Origin: Rhizobium sp. GN54
Lineage (GTDB): Bacteria > Pseudomonadota > Alphaproteobacteria > Rhizobiales > Rhizobiaceae
Length of the DNA stretch: 64,000 nt
Direction: 5' to 3'
NCBI RefSeq assembly: GCF_021026345.1
Contig: NZ_JAJNCZ010000002.1
Location: 372,001 to 436,000 of the forward strand
This document shows, piece after piece, positions 34,146 to 43,836 of the stretch. A program made the position numbers and the translations under genes. How positions within the stretch are numbered: position 1 is the first letter of the stretch; each line of letters starts with the position of its first letter. The notes below the pieces were generated by a model, which saw only the letters and a program-made list of their open reading frames with translations, searched no databases and was not told the origin of the DNA.

Positions 34146-35194
34146 CCGAGGCGCCGATCCAGCACGGCGGCGGCATTTCGGCGGCGGCCGAGCGTCATGG
34201 CGGGCGGCCGGAGGAGTGGCTGGACCTGTCCACAGGCATCAATCCGCGGCCGGTGGCGCTGCCGCCGGTCGACGCTGCTGCCTGGCACCGCCTGCCGGAT
34301 CGGGGAAGGCTCGACGAGACGCGGCAGGCGGCCGCCCGCTACTACGGCGCCGGCAGGTGCCCGCCGCTGCCGGTTCCTGGAACGCAGGCGGCGATCCAGT
34401 TGCTGCCGCGGCTGGTGCCCGCGGGCCGGCGCGTCGCCATCCTGTCTCCGACCTACGGCGAATATGCGCGCGTGCTGCGCGCGGCAGGATGCGCGGTGGA
34501 TGAAATCGGCACGCTCGACGGTGTCCGTGACGACCACGGGCTCGTGGTGGCGGTCAACCCCAACAATCCCGACGGTCGCCTGCATCGGCCGGAGGAGCTC
34601 TTGCTTGCGCGCGAGCGGCTGGCGCGGTCGGGCGGCACGCTGGTGGTGGACGAGGCTTTCGGCGACATGGTGCCCGGGGCTTCGCTTGCGGCCCATGCGG
34701 GTGCCGCGCCGGGGCTGGTGGTGTTCCGTTCCTTCGGCAAGTTCTTCGGCCTTGCCGGCCTGCGGCTGGGCTTCGTCCTGGGCGAGGCGGGTCTGCTGGC
34801 GGATTTTTCCGAGTGGCTCGGTCCCTGGGCGGTCTCCGGGCCGGCCCTGACGATAGCGACGCGCCTGATGGCAGGCGACTGTGCGCCGATCCGGCAGTCT
34901 ATCGCGGAGCGCAAGGTGGCGCTGGATACGGTGCTGCGGCAAGCCGGGCTCGATGTCGTCGGCGGAACGGCGCTGTTCTCGCTTGTCTCGCATCCGCGGG
35001 CCGCGGACGTCCACGAGGCGCTGTGCCGGCAGCATGTGCTCGTGCGGCCGTTCGCCTATGAGCGGACCTGGCTGCGCTTCGGGCTTGCCCCGGATGAGAA
35101 CGCCGATCGTCGCCTGGCCCAGGCCCTGACACAGGCCCTGACCCAAGCCCCGGCCCCGGCTTTGGCCGGCGTGCCCGCGCGGCCCGGCGCCTGA
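34142..35194 (+). CDS. cobC: CobC, PLP-dependent L-threonine-phosphate decarboxylase-like enzyme
   Basis: A 350-aa fold-type I PLP enzyme that makes the aminopropanol phosphate linker of B12. GGISAAAERHGGRPEEWLDLSTGINPR is the N-terminal family signature. VNPNNPDGR is the substrate-binding loop and the PLP lysine lies in FRSFGKFFGLAGLRLG. The C terminus has a repetitive LAQALTQALTQAPAPALAG tail. It overlaps cobB by 4 bp and precedes cobD by 16 bp. Confidence 0.95.
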   Translation: MTEAPIQHGGGISAAAERHGGRPEEWLDLSTGINPRPVALPPVDAAAWHRLPDRGRLDETRQAAARYYGAGRCPPLPVPGTQAAIQLLPRLVPAGRRVAILSPTYGEYARVLRAAGCAVDEIGTLDGVRDDHGLVVAVNPNNPDGRLHRPEELLLARERLARSGGTLVVDEAFGDMVPGASLAAHAGAAPGLVVFRSFGKFFGLAGLRLGFVLGEAGLLADFSEWLGPWAVSGPALTIATRLMAGDCAPIRQSIAERKVALDTVLRQAGLDVVGGTALFSLVSHPRAADVHEALCRQHVLVRPFAYERTWLRFGLAPDENADRRLAQALTQALTQAPAPALAGVPARPGA

Positions 35195-35210
35195 GCGAAG
35201 GGCTTCATCC

Positions 35211-36191
35211 ATGACCCTCACGCTGATCGTCCTCGCCGCCGCCCTGGTGATCGACCGCATCGTCGGCGATCCGCCGAAGCTCTGGGAGCGGCTGCCGCAT
35301 CCCGTTGTGGTGTTCGGGCGGGCCATCTCCTTCGTCGACCGGTTGTTCAACGCCAAGCGGATGACGCCGGAGACGCGGCGTTTCAACGGTGCGGTGGCGA
35401 TCGGCGCGCTCCTGGCCGCGAGCATGCTGGCCGGATCGGTGATCCACGGCCTTCTGGGCCTGCTCGGCTGGCCCGGGCTCGTCCTCGAAGCGGCCGTCGT
35501 CGCGCTGTTCCTTGCCCAGAAGAGCCTCGCCGACCATGTGGGCGCGGTGGCGGACGGGCTGCGGCAAGACGGGCTCGCGGGCGGGCGGCGGGCGGTGTCG
35601 ATGATCGTCGGCCGCGATCCGGCGACGCTGGACGAACCGGCGGTCTGCCGGGCGGCGATCGAGAGCCTTGCGGAGAACTTTTCCGACGGCGTCGTGGCGC
35701 CCGCACTCTGGTATGCGCTGCTGGGGCTGCCGGGACTGCTGGCCTACAAGATGCTCAACACGGCCGATTCGATGATCGGCCACCGGAACGCGAAATACCT
35801 GGAGTTCGGCTGGGCCGCCGCCAGGCTTGACGACCTTGCCAACTGGCCGGCGGCGCGGCTCTCCATCGTGCTCATCGCCCTGGGCGCCCGGGTGGCGATC
35901 GGCGGGTGGGCGGCGCGGGCGGCGCTCGACCTGGCCTTGCGCGACAGCGGCCTGCACCGCTCGCCCAATTCGGGCTGGCCGGAGGCGGCGATGGCGGGCG
36001 CGCTCGGGCTCGGGCTTGCCGGCCCGCGCGTCTATGGCGGCGTGCGGGTGGACGAGCCGATGATGAACGCGGCCGGGCGCACCGCCGCGACGCCGGACGA
36101 TATCCGCCGCGGGATCGCGGTGTTCAACCGCGCCTGCGATGCGCTGGTGCTATTTGCACTTGCCGGTGCGGCCCTGGCGGCGATCGTCTAG
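35211..36191 (+). CDS. cobD: adenosylcobinamide-phosphate synthase, membrane (CbiB family)
   Basis: A 326-aa polytopic membrane protein. It begins TLIVLAAALVIDRIVGDPPKLWERLPHPV, the family's first helix with DRxxGDP, and later has SLAENFSDGVVAPALWYALLG and KMLNTADSMIGHRNAKYLEFG, hallmarks of CbiB/CobD. It attaches the aminopropanol linker to adenosylcobyric acid. Its TAG stop is formed by the first bases of the MITE-like inverted repeat at 36188. Confidence 0.96.
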   Translation: MTLTLIVLAAALVIDRIVGDPPKLWERLPHPVVVFGRAISFVDRLFNAKRMTPETRRFNGAVAIGALLAASMLAGSVIHGLLGLLGWPGLVLEAAVVALFLAQKSLADHVGAVADGLRQDGLAGGRRAVSMIVGRDPATLDEPAVCRAAIESLAENFSDGVVAPALWYALLGLPGLLAYKMLNTADSMIGHRNAKYLEFGWAAARLDDLANWPAARLSIVLIALGARVAIGGWAARAALDLALRDSGLHRSPNSGWPEAAMAGALGLGLAGPRVYGGVRVDEPMMNAAGRTAATPDDIRRGIAVFNRACDALVLFALAGAALAAIV

Positions 36192-36462
36192 AGTCTGTCC
36201 GGGCTAGATTGCAGCATTCTGCCGGAGCAGGTTTTCGTTGGGGCAACGGCGATTGGCGAAGGGCATACCACAGGGTCTGTCCGAGCCGATCGCCGTTGAT
36301 CCCTACGGAAAGATGCCCGGCCCTTCGGGTTGGCTGAAACGGGCCGGCTGATCGCCCGGCTGGCTTGGCCGTATGCTTGGGCTACGACACGCGCCAGCCG
36401 GGCGACCATCCGACTCCGTTTGAGCCAACAGAATGCTGCAATCTAGCCCGGACAGACTCTAG
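36188..36462. mobile_element. MITE-like element with 34-bp perfect terminal inverted repeats
   Basis: The arms at 36188-36221 and 36429-36462 are perfect reverse complements over 34 bp (outer end CTAGAGTCTGTCCGGGCTAG). The 275-bp element holds no gene but has internal inverted repeats, such as AACGGCGAT/ATCGCCGTT and GATCGCCCGGCTGGC/GCCAGCCGGGCGAC. The CTA/TAG ends are compatible with a TA target duplication, as in IS630/mariner-type elements. It separates cobD from the convergent tetR and supplies the TAG stop of each. Confidence 0.82.
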
Positions 36463-37073
36463 GCTCTTGAGGTCCCGGAAATCTCGGAACTGCCGGCAGG
36501 CCAGGCGGACAACGCCTGTTCGGCGACGGCTTCCAGCCTGTCGCGGCTGAAGCCGGCCTTGGCCTGAACCGCCATGCCATGCGTGACGGCCATCAGGAAT
36601 GCCGCAAGGGCCTCGGGCCTCGCCGTCTGCGGCAGGTCGCCTTCGGCCCTTGCCCGTTCGAAGCGTTCACGAAGCTGCGTCTCGGCGACCGCGCGTGCTT
36701 CTATCAATGTCTGTCGCACGGGTTCCGCCTCATCCGATCCGGCCAACGCCCCGTTGATGACGAGGCACCCGGTGTGATCGGGGTAGCGGGTGTTGAGATC
36801 GAGCGCACCGTAGAGGATGCGCGCCGCGACGTCCCGGGCCGTCGGTCGGTCGAGCGCTTCGGGCAGGTAGTCGAAGTACCGCTCGCAATAGCGATCCAGG
36901 GCCTGGCGGAAGAGCGCTTCCTTGTTGCCGAATGCCGAATAGAGGGCGGGTCGCTCCACACCCGTGGCCTCGGTCAGGTCGGTGTAGGAGGCGCCCTCGT
37001 AGCCCTTGCGCCAGAAGACGCACAGCGCGGCATCCAGCGCTTTCTCCACGTCAAATTCGCGATGACGCCCCAT
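36459..37073 (-). CDS. TetR-family transcriptional regulator
   Basis: A 204-aa regulator. The N-terminal helix-turn-helix reads EGASYTDLTEATGVERPALYSAFGNKEALFRQAL, followed by a ligand-binding domain resembling the AcrR/YcdC-like subgroup (CLVINGALAGSDEAEPVR). It is divergent from an SDR gene, with clear palindromes between them that it probably binds. Its TAG stop lies in the right inverted repeat of the MITE-like element. Confidence 0.9.
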   Translation of the reverse strand: MGRHREFDVEKALDAALCVFWRKGYEGASYTDLTEATGVERPALYSAFGNKEALFRQALDRYCERYFDYLPEALDRPTARDVAARILYGALDLNTRYPDHTGCLVINGALAGSDEAEPVRQTLIEARAVAETQLRERFERARAEGDLPQTARPEALAAFLMAVTHGMAVQAKAGFSRDRLEAVAEQALSAWPAGSSEISGTSRA

Positions 37074-37093
37074 ATGTCCGATCCCGTCTTTTC

Positions 37094-37168
37094 ATAATGA
37101 CCGTTATTAAACCACTTGACGATGTGGGTCAAATTTCATACCGATCGTTATCGTAACGATCATTATTA
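37094..37168. promoter_or_regulatory. paired operators between tetR and the SDR gene
   Basis: GATCGTTATCGTAACGATC at 37143-37161 is a perfect 8-bp inverted repeat around TCG. Related sequences TAATGACCGTTATTA (37094-37108) and TAACGATCATTATTA (37154-37168) are inversely oriented copies of one AT-rich motif. They flank and overlap both likely promoters, as expected for an autoregulated TetR/SDR pair. Confidence 0.7.
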
Positions 37169-37221
37169 AAACGGGCATATCGCTCGCAGCGGCGCCCGAT
37201 GGCGATGGAAGGGATTCGCTC

Positions 37222-37977
37222 ATGTCGAACATATTGAAAGGCAAGGTCGCGCTCGTGACTGGAGGCTCGCGCGGGCTCGGCGCTGCCGTGGCGGAGGCAC
37301 TTGCCGACCAGGGGGCGGATGTGGCGATCAGCTACGTCGCGTCGGCCGACAAGGCCGAAGCCGTGGTCGGGAAGCTGAAGGCGAAAGGGGTCATGGCCCT
37401 CGCGATCCGCAGCGACCAGGCGGACATGGGGGCGGCCAAACCGCTGGTCGAGACGGTGGCGGCGCATTTCGGCAGGCTCGACATCCTCGTCAACAATGCG
37501 GCGATCGCCGTGCAGGGCAGGACGGTCGACGACCCCGAACTCGACACGGTCAATCTCGATCGCCAGTGGCAGGTCAACGTCATGGGCGCAGTGGCGACCA
37601 CGCGCGCGGCGGCGCCGGTGCTGCCGGACGGCGGCCGGATCATCTTCATCGGCTCCCTGCTGGGCAGCCGCGTCCCGTTCGCCGGCGTCGCTGACTATTC
37701 CGGAACCAAGGCGGCCATCGCCGGATATGCGCGGGGCGTCGCCCGCGACCTCGGCGGACGCAACATCACGGTCAACGTCGTCCAGCCCGGCATCATGCCG
37801 ACCGACATGGCGGCCGAAGTGCGCGACAAGCTGCCCGACGCGGTCATGGACCTGCATCCGATCCGCCGGATCGCGACGCTCGAGGAGGTGTCGGCCACCG
37901 TCTGCTTCCTGGCGGGACCGAACGGCGGCTACATCACGGGCGGCGTGATCGACGTGGCCGGCGGCCTGCAGGTGTAG
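37222..37977 (+). CDS. short-chain dehydrogenase/reductase (SDR)
   Basis: A 251-aa classical SDR. The NAD(P)-binding TGGSRGLG motif (residues ~13-20), NNAA, the catalytic Ser in FIGSLLG, the YSGTKAA Tyr-x3-Lys pair and the C-terminal VIDVAGG are all present. Substrate unknown; such TetR/SDR pairs often respond to aldehydes or other electrophiles. GGAAGGGAT lies upstream of the start. Confidence 0.92.
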   Translation: MSNILKGKVALVTGGSRGLGAAVAEALADQGADVAISYVASADKAEAVVGKLKAKGVMALAIRSDQADMGAAKPLVETVAAHFGRLDILVNNAAIAVQGRTVDDPELDTVNLDRQWQVNVMGAVATTRAAAPVLPDGGRIIFIGSLLGSRVPFAGVADYSGTKAAIAGYARGVARDLGGRNITVNVVQPGIMPTDMAAEVRDKLPDAVMDLHPIRRIATLEEVSATVCFLAGPNGGYITGGVIDVAGGLQV

Positions 37978-38067
37978 CGCTCAAGGGCGGGCGCCCGCGA
38001 GGGCGTCCGCCAGAACCGCTTGGGGGGATGGCGAGCGTATCTGGGCTGGCGTGCCGTCGCAGCCAGC

Positions 38068-38793
38068 TCAGTCGATGCCGGCGAACTGCTGCAGGCGCTC
38101 GACGTCGGGCACCGTGACGTGCCGGTTGTTCTCGATGCGGATGACGCCTTCCTTGCGCAGTTTGGTGAACTGGCGGCTGACGGTCTCGATCGTCAGGCCG
38201 AGGAAATCGGCAATGTCGGCGCGCGACAGCGGCAGGTCGAAGGCGGAGCCGTCGACGGTTTCCGGATCATAGTGCGTGGCGATCAGGAACAGGAAGCTTG
38301 CCACCTTTTCCTGCGCGTTCTTGCGGCCGAGCGTCAGCATCCAGTCGCGCGCCTCGTCCAGTTCCTTCAGCACCTGCTGGTGCAGCCGGTGTTCCAGATC
38401 CGGCGAGCGGGCCACCATGCGTTCCAGCAGGTGGCGCGGGAAGGTGCAGATCTCCGCATCCGTCGCCGCTTCCGCGCTGTGCGGGCTCTCGGCGGCGAAG
38501 GGGCGGCCGAGGAAATCGGGGGCGAACTGGAGACCGACGATCTGCTGGCGGCCGTCCGGCATCATCCGGGTGAGCTTGACGACGCCGCGCATGATGTTGG
38601 CGCAGGTCGACAAATCCTCGCCCTGGCCGACGACCTCGGTGCCGGCCTGCAGGCGCCTGCGGCTGGAGTGCTTGCTCAGTTCCCCCAGTTCCTGGGCCGA
38701 GAGCGCGCCGCACGCGCCGCCGTGGCGCGCCTCGCAGGCACGGCAGACGACGGGAACGTCGGAGCTGTGAATATCACTGCGCTGCATGTCCAT
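38068..38793 (-). CDS. fnrN: FNR/CRP-family oxygen sensor FnrN
   Basis: A 241-aa regulator. An N-terminal Cys cluster (VVCRACEARHGGACGALS) and a further Cys in the cNMP-like domain (DAEICTFPRH) match the 4Fe-4S ligands of FNR/FnrN, so it should be an oxygen-sensing form and not FixK. The C-terminal helix-turn-helix reads LSRADIADFLGLTIETVSRQFTKL, with the E-x2-SR residues that read TTGAT. The start at MDMQRSD was chosen for the AGGAAAAGG ribosome binding site; an ATG 11 codons earlier is weaker. Likely targets in this window are ccoNOQP and fixGHIS. Confidence 0.92.
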   Translation of the reverse strand: MDMQRSDIHSSDVPVVCRACEARHGGACGALSAQELGELSKHSSRRRLQAGTEVVGQGEDLSTCANIMRGVVKLTRMMPDGRQQIVGLQFAPDFLGRPFAAESPHSAEAATDAEICTFPRHLLERMVARSPDLEHRLHQQVLKELDEARDWMLTLGRKNAQEKVASFLFLIATHYDPETVDGSAFDLPLSRADIADFLGLTIETVSRQFTKLRKEGVIRIENNRHVTVPDVERLQQFAGID

Positions 38794-38907
38794 CGAAATC
38801 GCCTTTTCCTGACATCGAGTTGCCATGGCTCACCAGTGGACGAGAATCGAAAGGGAGACAATGCGACATTGTTACCTCTTCCGCCCTCGCTGCCACTCGG
38901 GCTGCTA

Positions 38908-38956
38908 TTGACGATTGTTAAGTCGAATTCGGGTGGTTCGACTTGATCGAAATCAA
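38908..38956. promoter_or_regulatory. two candidate FNR/FixK anaeroboxes upstream of fnrN
   Basis: TTGATCGAAATCAA at 38943-38956 is a perfect TTGAT-N4-ATCAA box. TTGACGATTGTTAA at 38908-38921 is a one-mismatch version. Both lie 115-165 bp upstream of the fnrN start, between it and acpXL. Two boxes in the fnrN promoter are known in rhizobia and mediate both positive and negative autoregulation. Confidence 0.75.
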
Positions 38957-39127
38957 TTCGCGATGCGTCTGCTGCAGATTTCGGCAGAGTTTTGCCGCAA
39001 GTGCAAGGCGGTCGACGTTCGGGCAACAGGCCACAGCCAATTTGCAGCGCGCCCGGAACAGCCCATTGGCAATTCCGCCCAATTTACTTATAGGATCGCG
39101 CAACAAAGGATTTTAAGAGGTACTGGC

Positions 39128-39406
39128 GTGACAGCTACATTTGACAAGGTTGCCGACATCATCGCGGAAACCAGCGAGATTGATCGCGAAACCATCAAGC
39201 CCGAGAGCCACACGATCGACGATCTCGGCATCGACAGCCTCGACTTCCTCGACATCGTCTTTGCGATCGACAAGGAGTTCGGCATCAAGATCCCGCTCGA
39301 ACAGTGGACGCAGGACGTCAACGAAGGCAAGGTGGCGACCGAGGAATACTTCGTGCTGAAGAACCTCTGCGCCAAGATCGACGAACTGCGCGCCGCCAAG
39401 GCGTAA
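39128..39406 (+). CDS. acpXL: acyl carrier protein AcpXL for very-long-chain fatty acid of lipid A
   Basis: A 92-aa specialised acyl carrier protein. The GTG start is read as Met: [20 protein letters not shown]. The phosphopantetheine Ser lies in [18 protein letters not shown], and the C terminus is [14 protein letters not shown], virtually the classical AcpXL form. It carries the growing 27-hydroxyoctacosanoyl chain for transfer to lipid A. The first gene of the VLCFA cluster, followed by a hairpin at 39458. Confidence 0.97.
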   Translation: MTATFDKVADIIAETSEIDRETIKPESHTIDDLGIDSLDFLDIVFAIDKEFGIKIPLEQWTQDVNEGKVATEEYFVLKNLCAKIDELRAAKA

Positions 39407-39457
39407 AGGCCGGGGCCGCAGCACGCGGCCATCCGCATCCCGTTTTCGGGCGCTGAC

Positions 39458-39483
39458 GGCCTGCCGGACCTGGCAGGCCTTTC
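39458..39483 (+). terminator. possible terminator/attenuator after acpXL
   Basis: A perfect 8-bp stem GGCCTGCC/GGCAGGCC with a 6-base loop is followed by TTTC. The short T-run makes it weak; partial termination would give an excess of acpXL message over the following enzymes. Confidence 0.55.
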
Positions 39484-39536
39484 ACGTTCCGGACCCCGGT
39501 TACATCGAGGTAACCCGGCCGCAAGATAGGTATTCG

Positions 39537-40043
39537 ATGCTGCTTGAATATTTCCAGATGATCGACCGGGTGGAAACGGTGGACGCCGAGCGCAAGACGC
39601 TGACGGCGCGCTCCGTCGTTCCTTCCAAAAGCCCGGTCTTCGAAGGACATTTTCCCGGCATGCCGCTGGTTCCGGGCGTGCTCCTGATCGAGACGATGGC
39701 GCAGGCCTCGGGCTTTCTGGTCCTTGCCGCCACCAACTTCGCCGCCATGCCGTTCCTGATGTCGGTCGACGGCGCCAAGATGCGCACTTTCGTCGAACCC
39801 GACGCCGTGCTCGACATCGAGGCGGTGCTGGAGCACGACGGCTCGGGCTTCGCCGTCACCAAGGCGAGGATCACGTCCGGCGGAAAGAAGGTCTGCGACG
39901 CGCAACTGAAGCTGCGCACCGTGCCGTTCAGCGAAGCGCCGCTCGGCGATATCGTGCGCAAGCGGGCCGAGGAACTCGGCCTTGTGGACGCCCTTGCCGC
40001 ATCAGGCGCCGCAACGGGCAATTCAAGAGGAACAGACGCATGA
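39537..40043 (+). CDS. fabZXL: FabZ-type 3-hydroxyacyl-ACP dehydratase (VLCFA cluster)
   Basis: A 168-aa hotdog-fold dehydratase. The catalytic His and the downstream Glu lie in FEGHFPGMPLVPGVLLIETMAQASG, the FabZ/FabA signature, and SVDGAKMRTFVEP follows. It would dehydrate 3-hydroxyacyl-AcpXL during elongation. Its stop overlaps the next ketosynthase start by 4 bp. An extended C-terminal tail (~20 residues) goes beyond typical FabZ. Confidence 0.9.
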   Translation: MLLEYFQMIDRVETVDAERKTLTARSVVPSKSPVFEGHFPGMPLVPGVLLIETMAQASGFLVLAATNFAAMPFLMSVDGAKMRTFVEPDAVLDIEAVLEHDGSGFAVTKARITSGGKKVCDAQLKLRTVPFSEAPLGDIVRKRAEELGLVDALAASGAATGNSRGTDA

Positions 40044-41242
40044 CGAAGGCGCCGAACGACGTCGTCATTACCGGCATCGGCATCGTCACCTGCCAGGGTG
40101 TCGGCACCGAGCCGCATATCGCGCTGCTCAAGGCCGGGAGCGCCCCGGAACTGAAGATCGAGGCGGAGCGCTTTTCGCCCTATCCGGTCCATCCGATGCC
40201 GGAGATCGACTGGTCGCAGCAGATCGCCAAGCGCGGCGACCAGCGGCAGATGGAGAACTGGCAGCGGCTCGGCGTCTTCACCGCCGGCCTGGCGCTCGAC
40301 GATGCCGGGCTGAAGGAGGATGCCGAGGCCTGCGGCACGATGGACATGATCGTGGCGGCCGGCGGCGGCGAGCGCGACATCAACGTCGATTCCCTGATCG
40401 TCGACGAGGGGCTGAAGCGCAACGACCGCGAACAGCTCCTGAACGAGAAGCTGACCACCGAACTGCGCCCGACGCTGTTTCTCGCCCAGCTCTCCAACCT
40501 GATGGCCGGCAATATCTCGATCGTGCACAAGGTCACCGGCTCCTCGCGCACCTTCATGGGTGAGGAGGCCGCCGGCATCAGCGCCATCGAGACGGCGTTT
40601 TCGCGCATCCGCGCCGGCCAGTCGACGCATACGCTCGTCGGCGGCGGCTTCGTTGCCGAGCGGCCGGACGTGATCCTGCTCTACGAGGCGCTCGGCGCGC
40701 ATGCGACCGGCGGCTGGACGCCGCTGTGGTCGCGCGATCCCGAGGCGGGCGGCGGCATCATTTCCGGTTCGGCCGGCGCCTTCCTGGTGCTGGAGCAGCG
40801 GGCGCATGCCGAGGCGCGCGGCGCGCGCATCTATGCCACGATCGAGGATATCGGCGGCGACCGCGGCAGCCGCGACGACGGGCGGCTGGAACGCCGCCTC
40901 GATGCGCTCGCCGAGCGGGCGGGCGGCGAGGACGGGGCAACCGTCGTCTTCTCCGGCGCGTCGGGCATCAACGATCTGTCGACCCGCGAAAAGACCTGGC
41001 TGGAAGGCCGCTTCCCGAACGCTCCGGTGCGCGGTTATGCCGGCGTGACCGGCCATGCGCTGGAGAGCCAGTTCCCGCTGGGTCTCGCGCTCGCGGGTCT
41101 CGCGCTTGCGAGCGGGGCGAAGGTGCCGGCTTTCGATCCGGCGGGTGAGAGCGGGATGGACCGGGCCGCCGAGACCGCGATCGTCACCACGGTCGGCCAT
41201 CACCGCGGCGAGGGCGTCGCCATCCTGAAGGCAGAGAAGTAA
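40040..41242 (+). CDS. fabF2XL: ketosynthase-like protein lacking catalytic Cys (FabF2XL, chain-length-factor-like)
   Basis: A 400-aa protein of the KAS fold (VVITGIGIVTCQGVG at the start), but the nucleophile region reads TGSSRTFMGEEAAGISAIETA with no Cys, and the first active-site His region reads GASGINDLSTREK with no His. Only VTGHALESQFPLG keeps the GH of the second. It is therefore probably catalytically dead and acts as a partner of the adjacent intact FabF1XL, like the KSbeta/CLF of type II polyketide synthases. It overlaps fabZXL by 4 bp and is 12 bp from fabF1XL. Confidence 0.88.
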   Translation: MTKAPNDVVITGIGIVTCQGVGTEPHIALLKAGSAPELKIEAERFSPYPVHPMPEIDWSQQIAKRGDQRQMENWQRLGVFTAGLALDDAGLKEDAEACGTMDMIVAAGGGERDINVDSLIVDEGLKRNDREQLLNEKLTTELRPTLFLAQLSNLMAGNISIVHKVTGSSRTFMGEEAAGISAIETAFSRIRAGQSTHTLVGGGFVAERPDVILLYEALGAHATGGWTPLWSRDPEAGGGIISGSAGAFLVLEQRAHAEARGARIYATIEDIGGDRGSRDDGRLERRLDALAERAGGEDGATVVFSGASGINDLSTREKTWLEGRFPNAPVRGYAGVTGHALESQFPLGLALAGLALASGAKVPAFDPAGESGMDRAAETAIVTTVGHHRGEGVAILKAEK

Positions 41243-41254
41243 GAGGACGGGCGC

Positions 41255-42541
<1,287 letters not shown>

Positions 42542-42802
42542 CGAAACGGAAGCGGAGAGGCGGGCCGATGTCCGCCTCGGGCTGACACCGGAGGGCGAAC
42601 GTGCGAGGGGACCGTGCCGCCTGCCGTTCTCTCGCAAAAGGTGTTCCGATTCTTTGGGGCATGCGCTAGAGGAACGATCCGAAACGCGGCGTAGCCGGCC
42701 GAACGGGCGGTTGGCGCCGAACGACGGCGATGGCCGCGCCTGCCGGTGCCACCTGACGCCGCCCATGAGCATCATGCCGCGACTGCGGCGAAGGACGGAA
42801 AA

Positions 42803-43831
42803 ATGCGCGCATTGCAGCTACTCGACGACCGCAAGCTCGAACTGACCGACATTCCGGAGCCGGAAGCCCCCGGTCCGGGCGAGGTGACGCTTCGCGTCAA
42901 GGCGGTGGCGCTGAACCATATCGATGTGTGGGGTTGGCGCGGCATGGCGTTCGCCAAGCGCAAGATGCCGCTTGTGATCGGTGCGGAGGCCGCCGGCGTC
43001 GTCGACCAGATCGGCCCGGGCGTTGCAAACGTCCTGCCGGGGCAGCTGGTCTCGGTCTATGGTGCGCGCATCTGTGGGCTGTGCAAGCCCTGCCGCGAGG
43101 GGCGCGACAACCTCTGCGAACACGTCGGCGGCGTGCACGGCTTCCATCTCGACGGCTTCGCGCAGGAAAAGATCAACATCCCCGCCCGCCAGCTCGTTCC
43201 CGCGCCGCCCGGCATCGATGCGGTCGCTGCGGCCCTTGCGCCCGTCACCTTCGGCACGGTCGAGCACATGCTGTTCGACAATGCGAAACTCGAGCCGGGC
43301 GAGACGATCCTCGTCCATGCCGGCGGCTCGGGCATCGGCACGGCGGCCATTCAGCTGGCCAAGAAGATCGGCTGCACCGTCATCACCACCGTCGGCTCCA
43401 ACGACAAGATCGAGAAGGCGAAGGCGCTCGGCGCCGACCATGTCATCAACTATCGCGAGGACCGCTTCGAGGGTGTCGTGCGCAAGCTGACGAAAAAGAA
43501 GGGCGTAGACGTCGTCTTCGAGCATGTCGGCAAGGACACCTGGGCCGGCTCGATGCTCTGCCTGAAGCGCGGCGGCCGCCTCGTCACCTGCGGCTCGACG
43601 TCGGGCGTTTCGACCGAGATGAACCTGATGATGCTGTTCCAGCAGCAGCTGAAGCTGCTCGGCTCCTTCGGCTGCCGCATGGAGAACATGGCCAACGCCA
43701 TGCAGAAGATGGCGCGCGGCATCGTCCATCCGGTGATCGATACCGAGGTGACCTTCGACGGGATCGCAACCGCCCTGGAGCGGATGGAATCGCGCCAGAT
43801 CTTCGGCAAGATCGTGCTCAGGCTGGACTGA
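42803..43831 (+). CDS. zinc-type alcohol dehydrogenase/quinone reductase family protein of the VLCFA cluster
   Basis: A 342-aa medium-chain dehydrogenase. The GroES-like N-terminal domain includes GAEAAGVVDQIGPGVANVLPG and a structural-zinc-type Cys set (RICGLCKPCREGRDNLCEH). The Rossmann domain has LVHAGGSGIGTAAIQLAKKIG. This position in the cluster is usually occupied by an oxidoreductase acting as the enoyl reductase; that role is inferred. The start at MRALQLLDD has AAGGACGG upstream. The lpxXL start comes 5 bp after its stop. Confidence 0.9.
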   Translation: MRALQLLDDRKLELTDIPEPEAPGPGEVTLRVKAVALNHIDVWGWRGMAFAKRKMPLVIGAEAAGVVDQIGPGVANVLPGQLVSVYGARICGLCKPCREGRDNLCEHVGGVHGFHLDGFAQEKINIPARQLVPAPPGIDAVAAALAPVTFGTVEHMLFDNAKLEPGETILVHAGGSGIGTAAIQLAKKIGCTVITTVGSNDKIEKAKALGADHVINYREDRFEGVVRKLTKKKGVDVVFEHVGKDTWAGSMLCLKRGGRLVTCGSTSGVSTEMNLMMLFQQQLKLLGSFGCRMENMANAMQKMARGIVHPVIDTEVTFDGIATALERMESRQIFGKIVLRLD

Positions 43832-43836
43832 CGATC

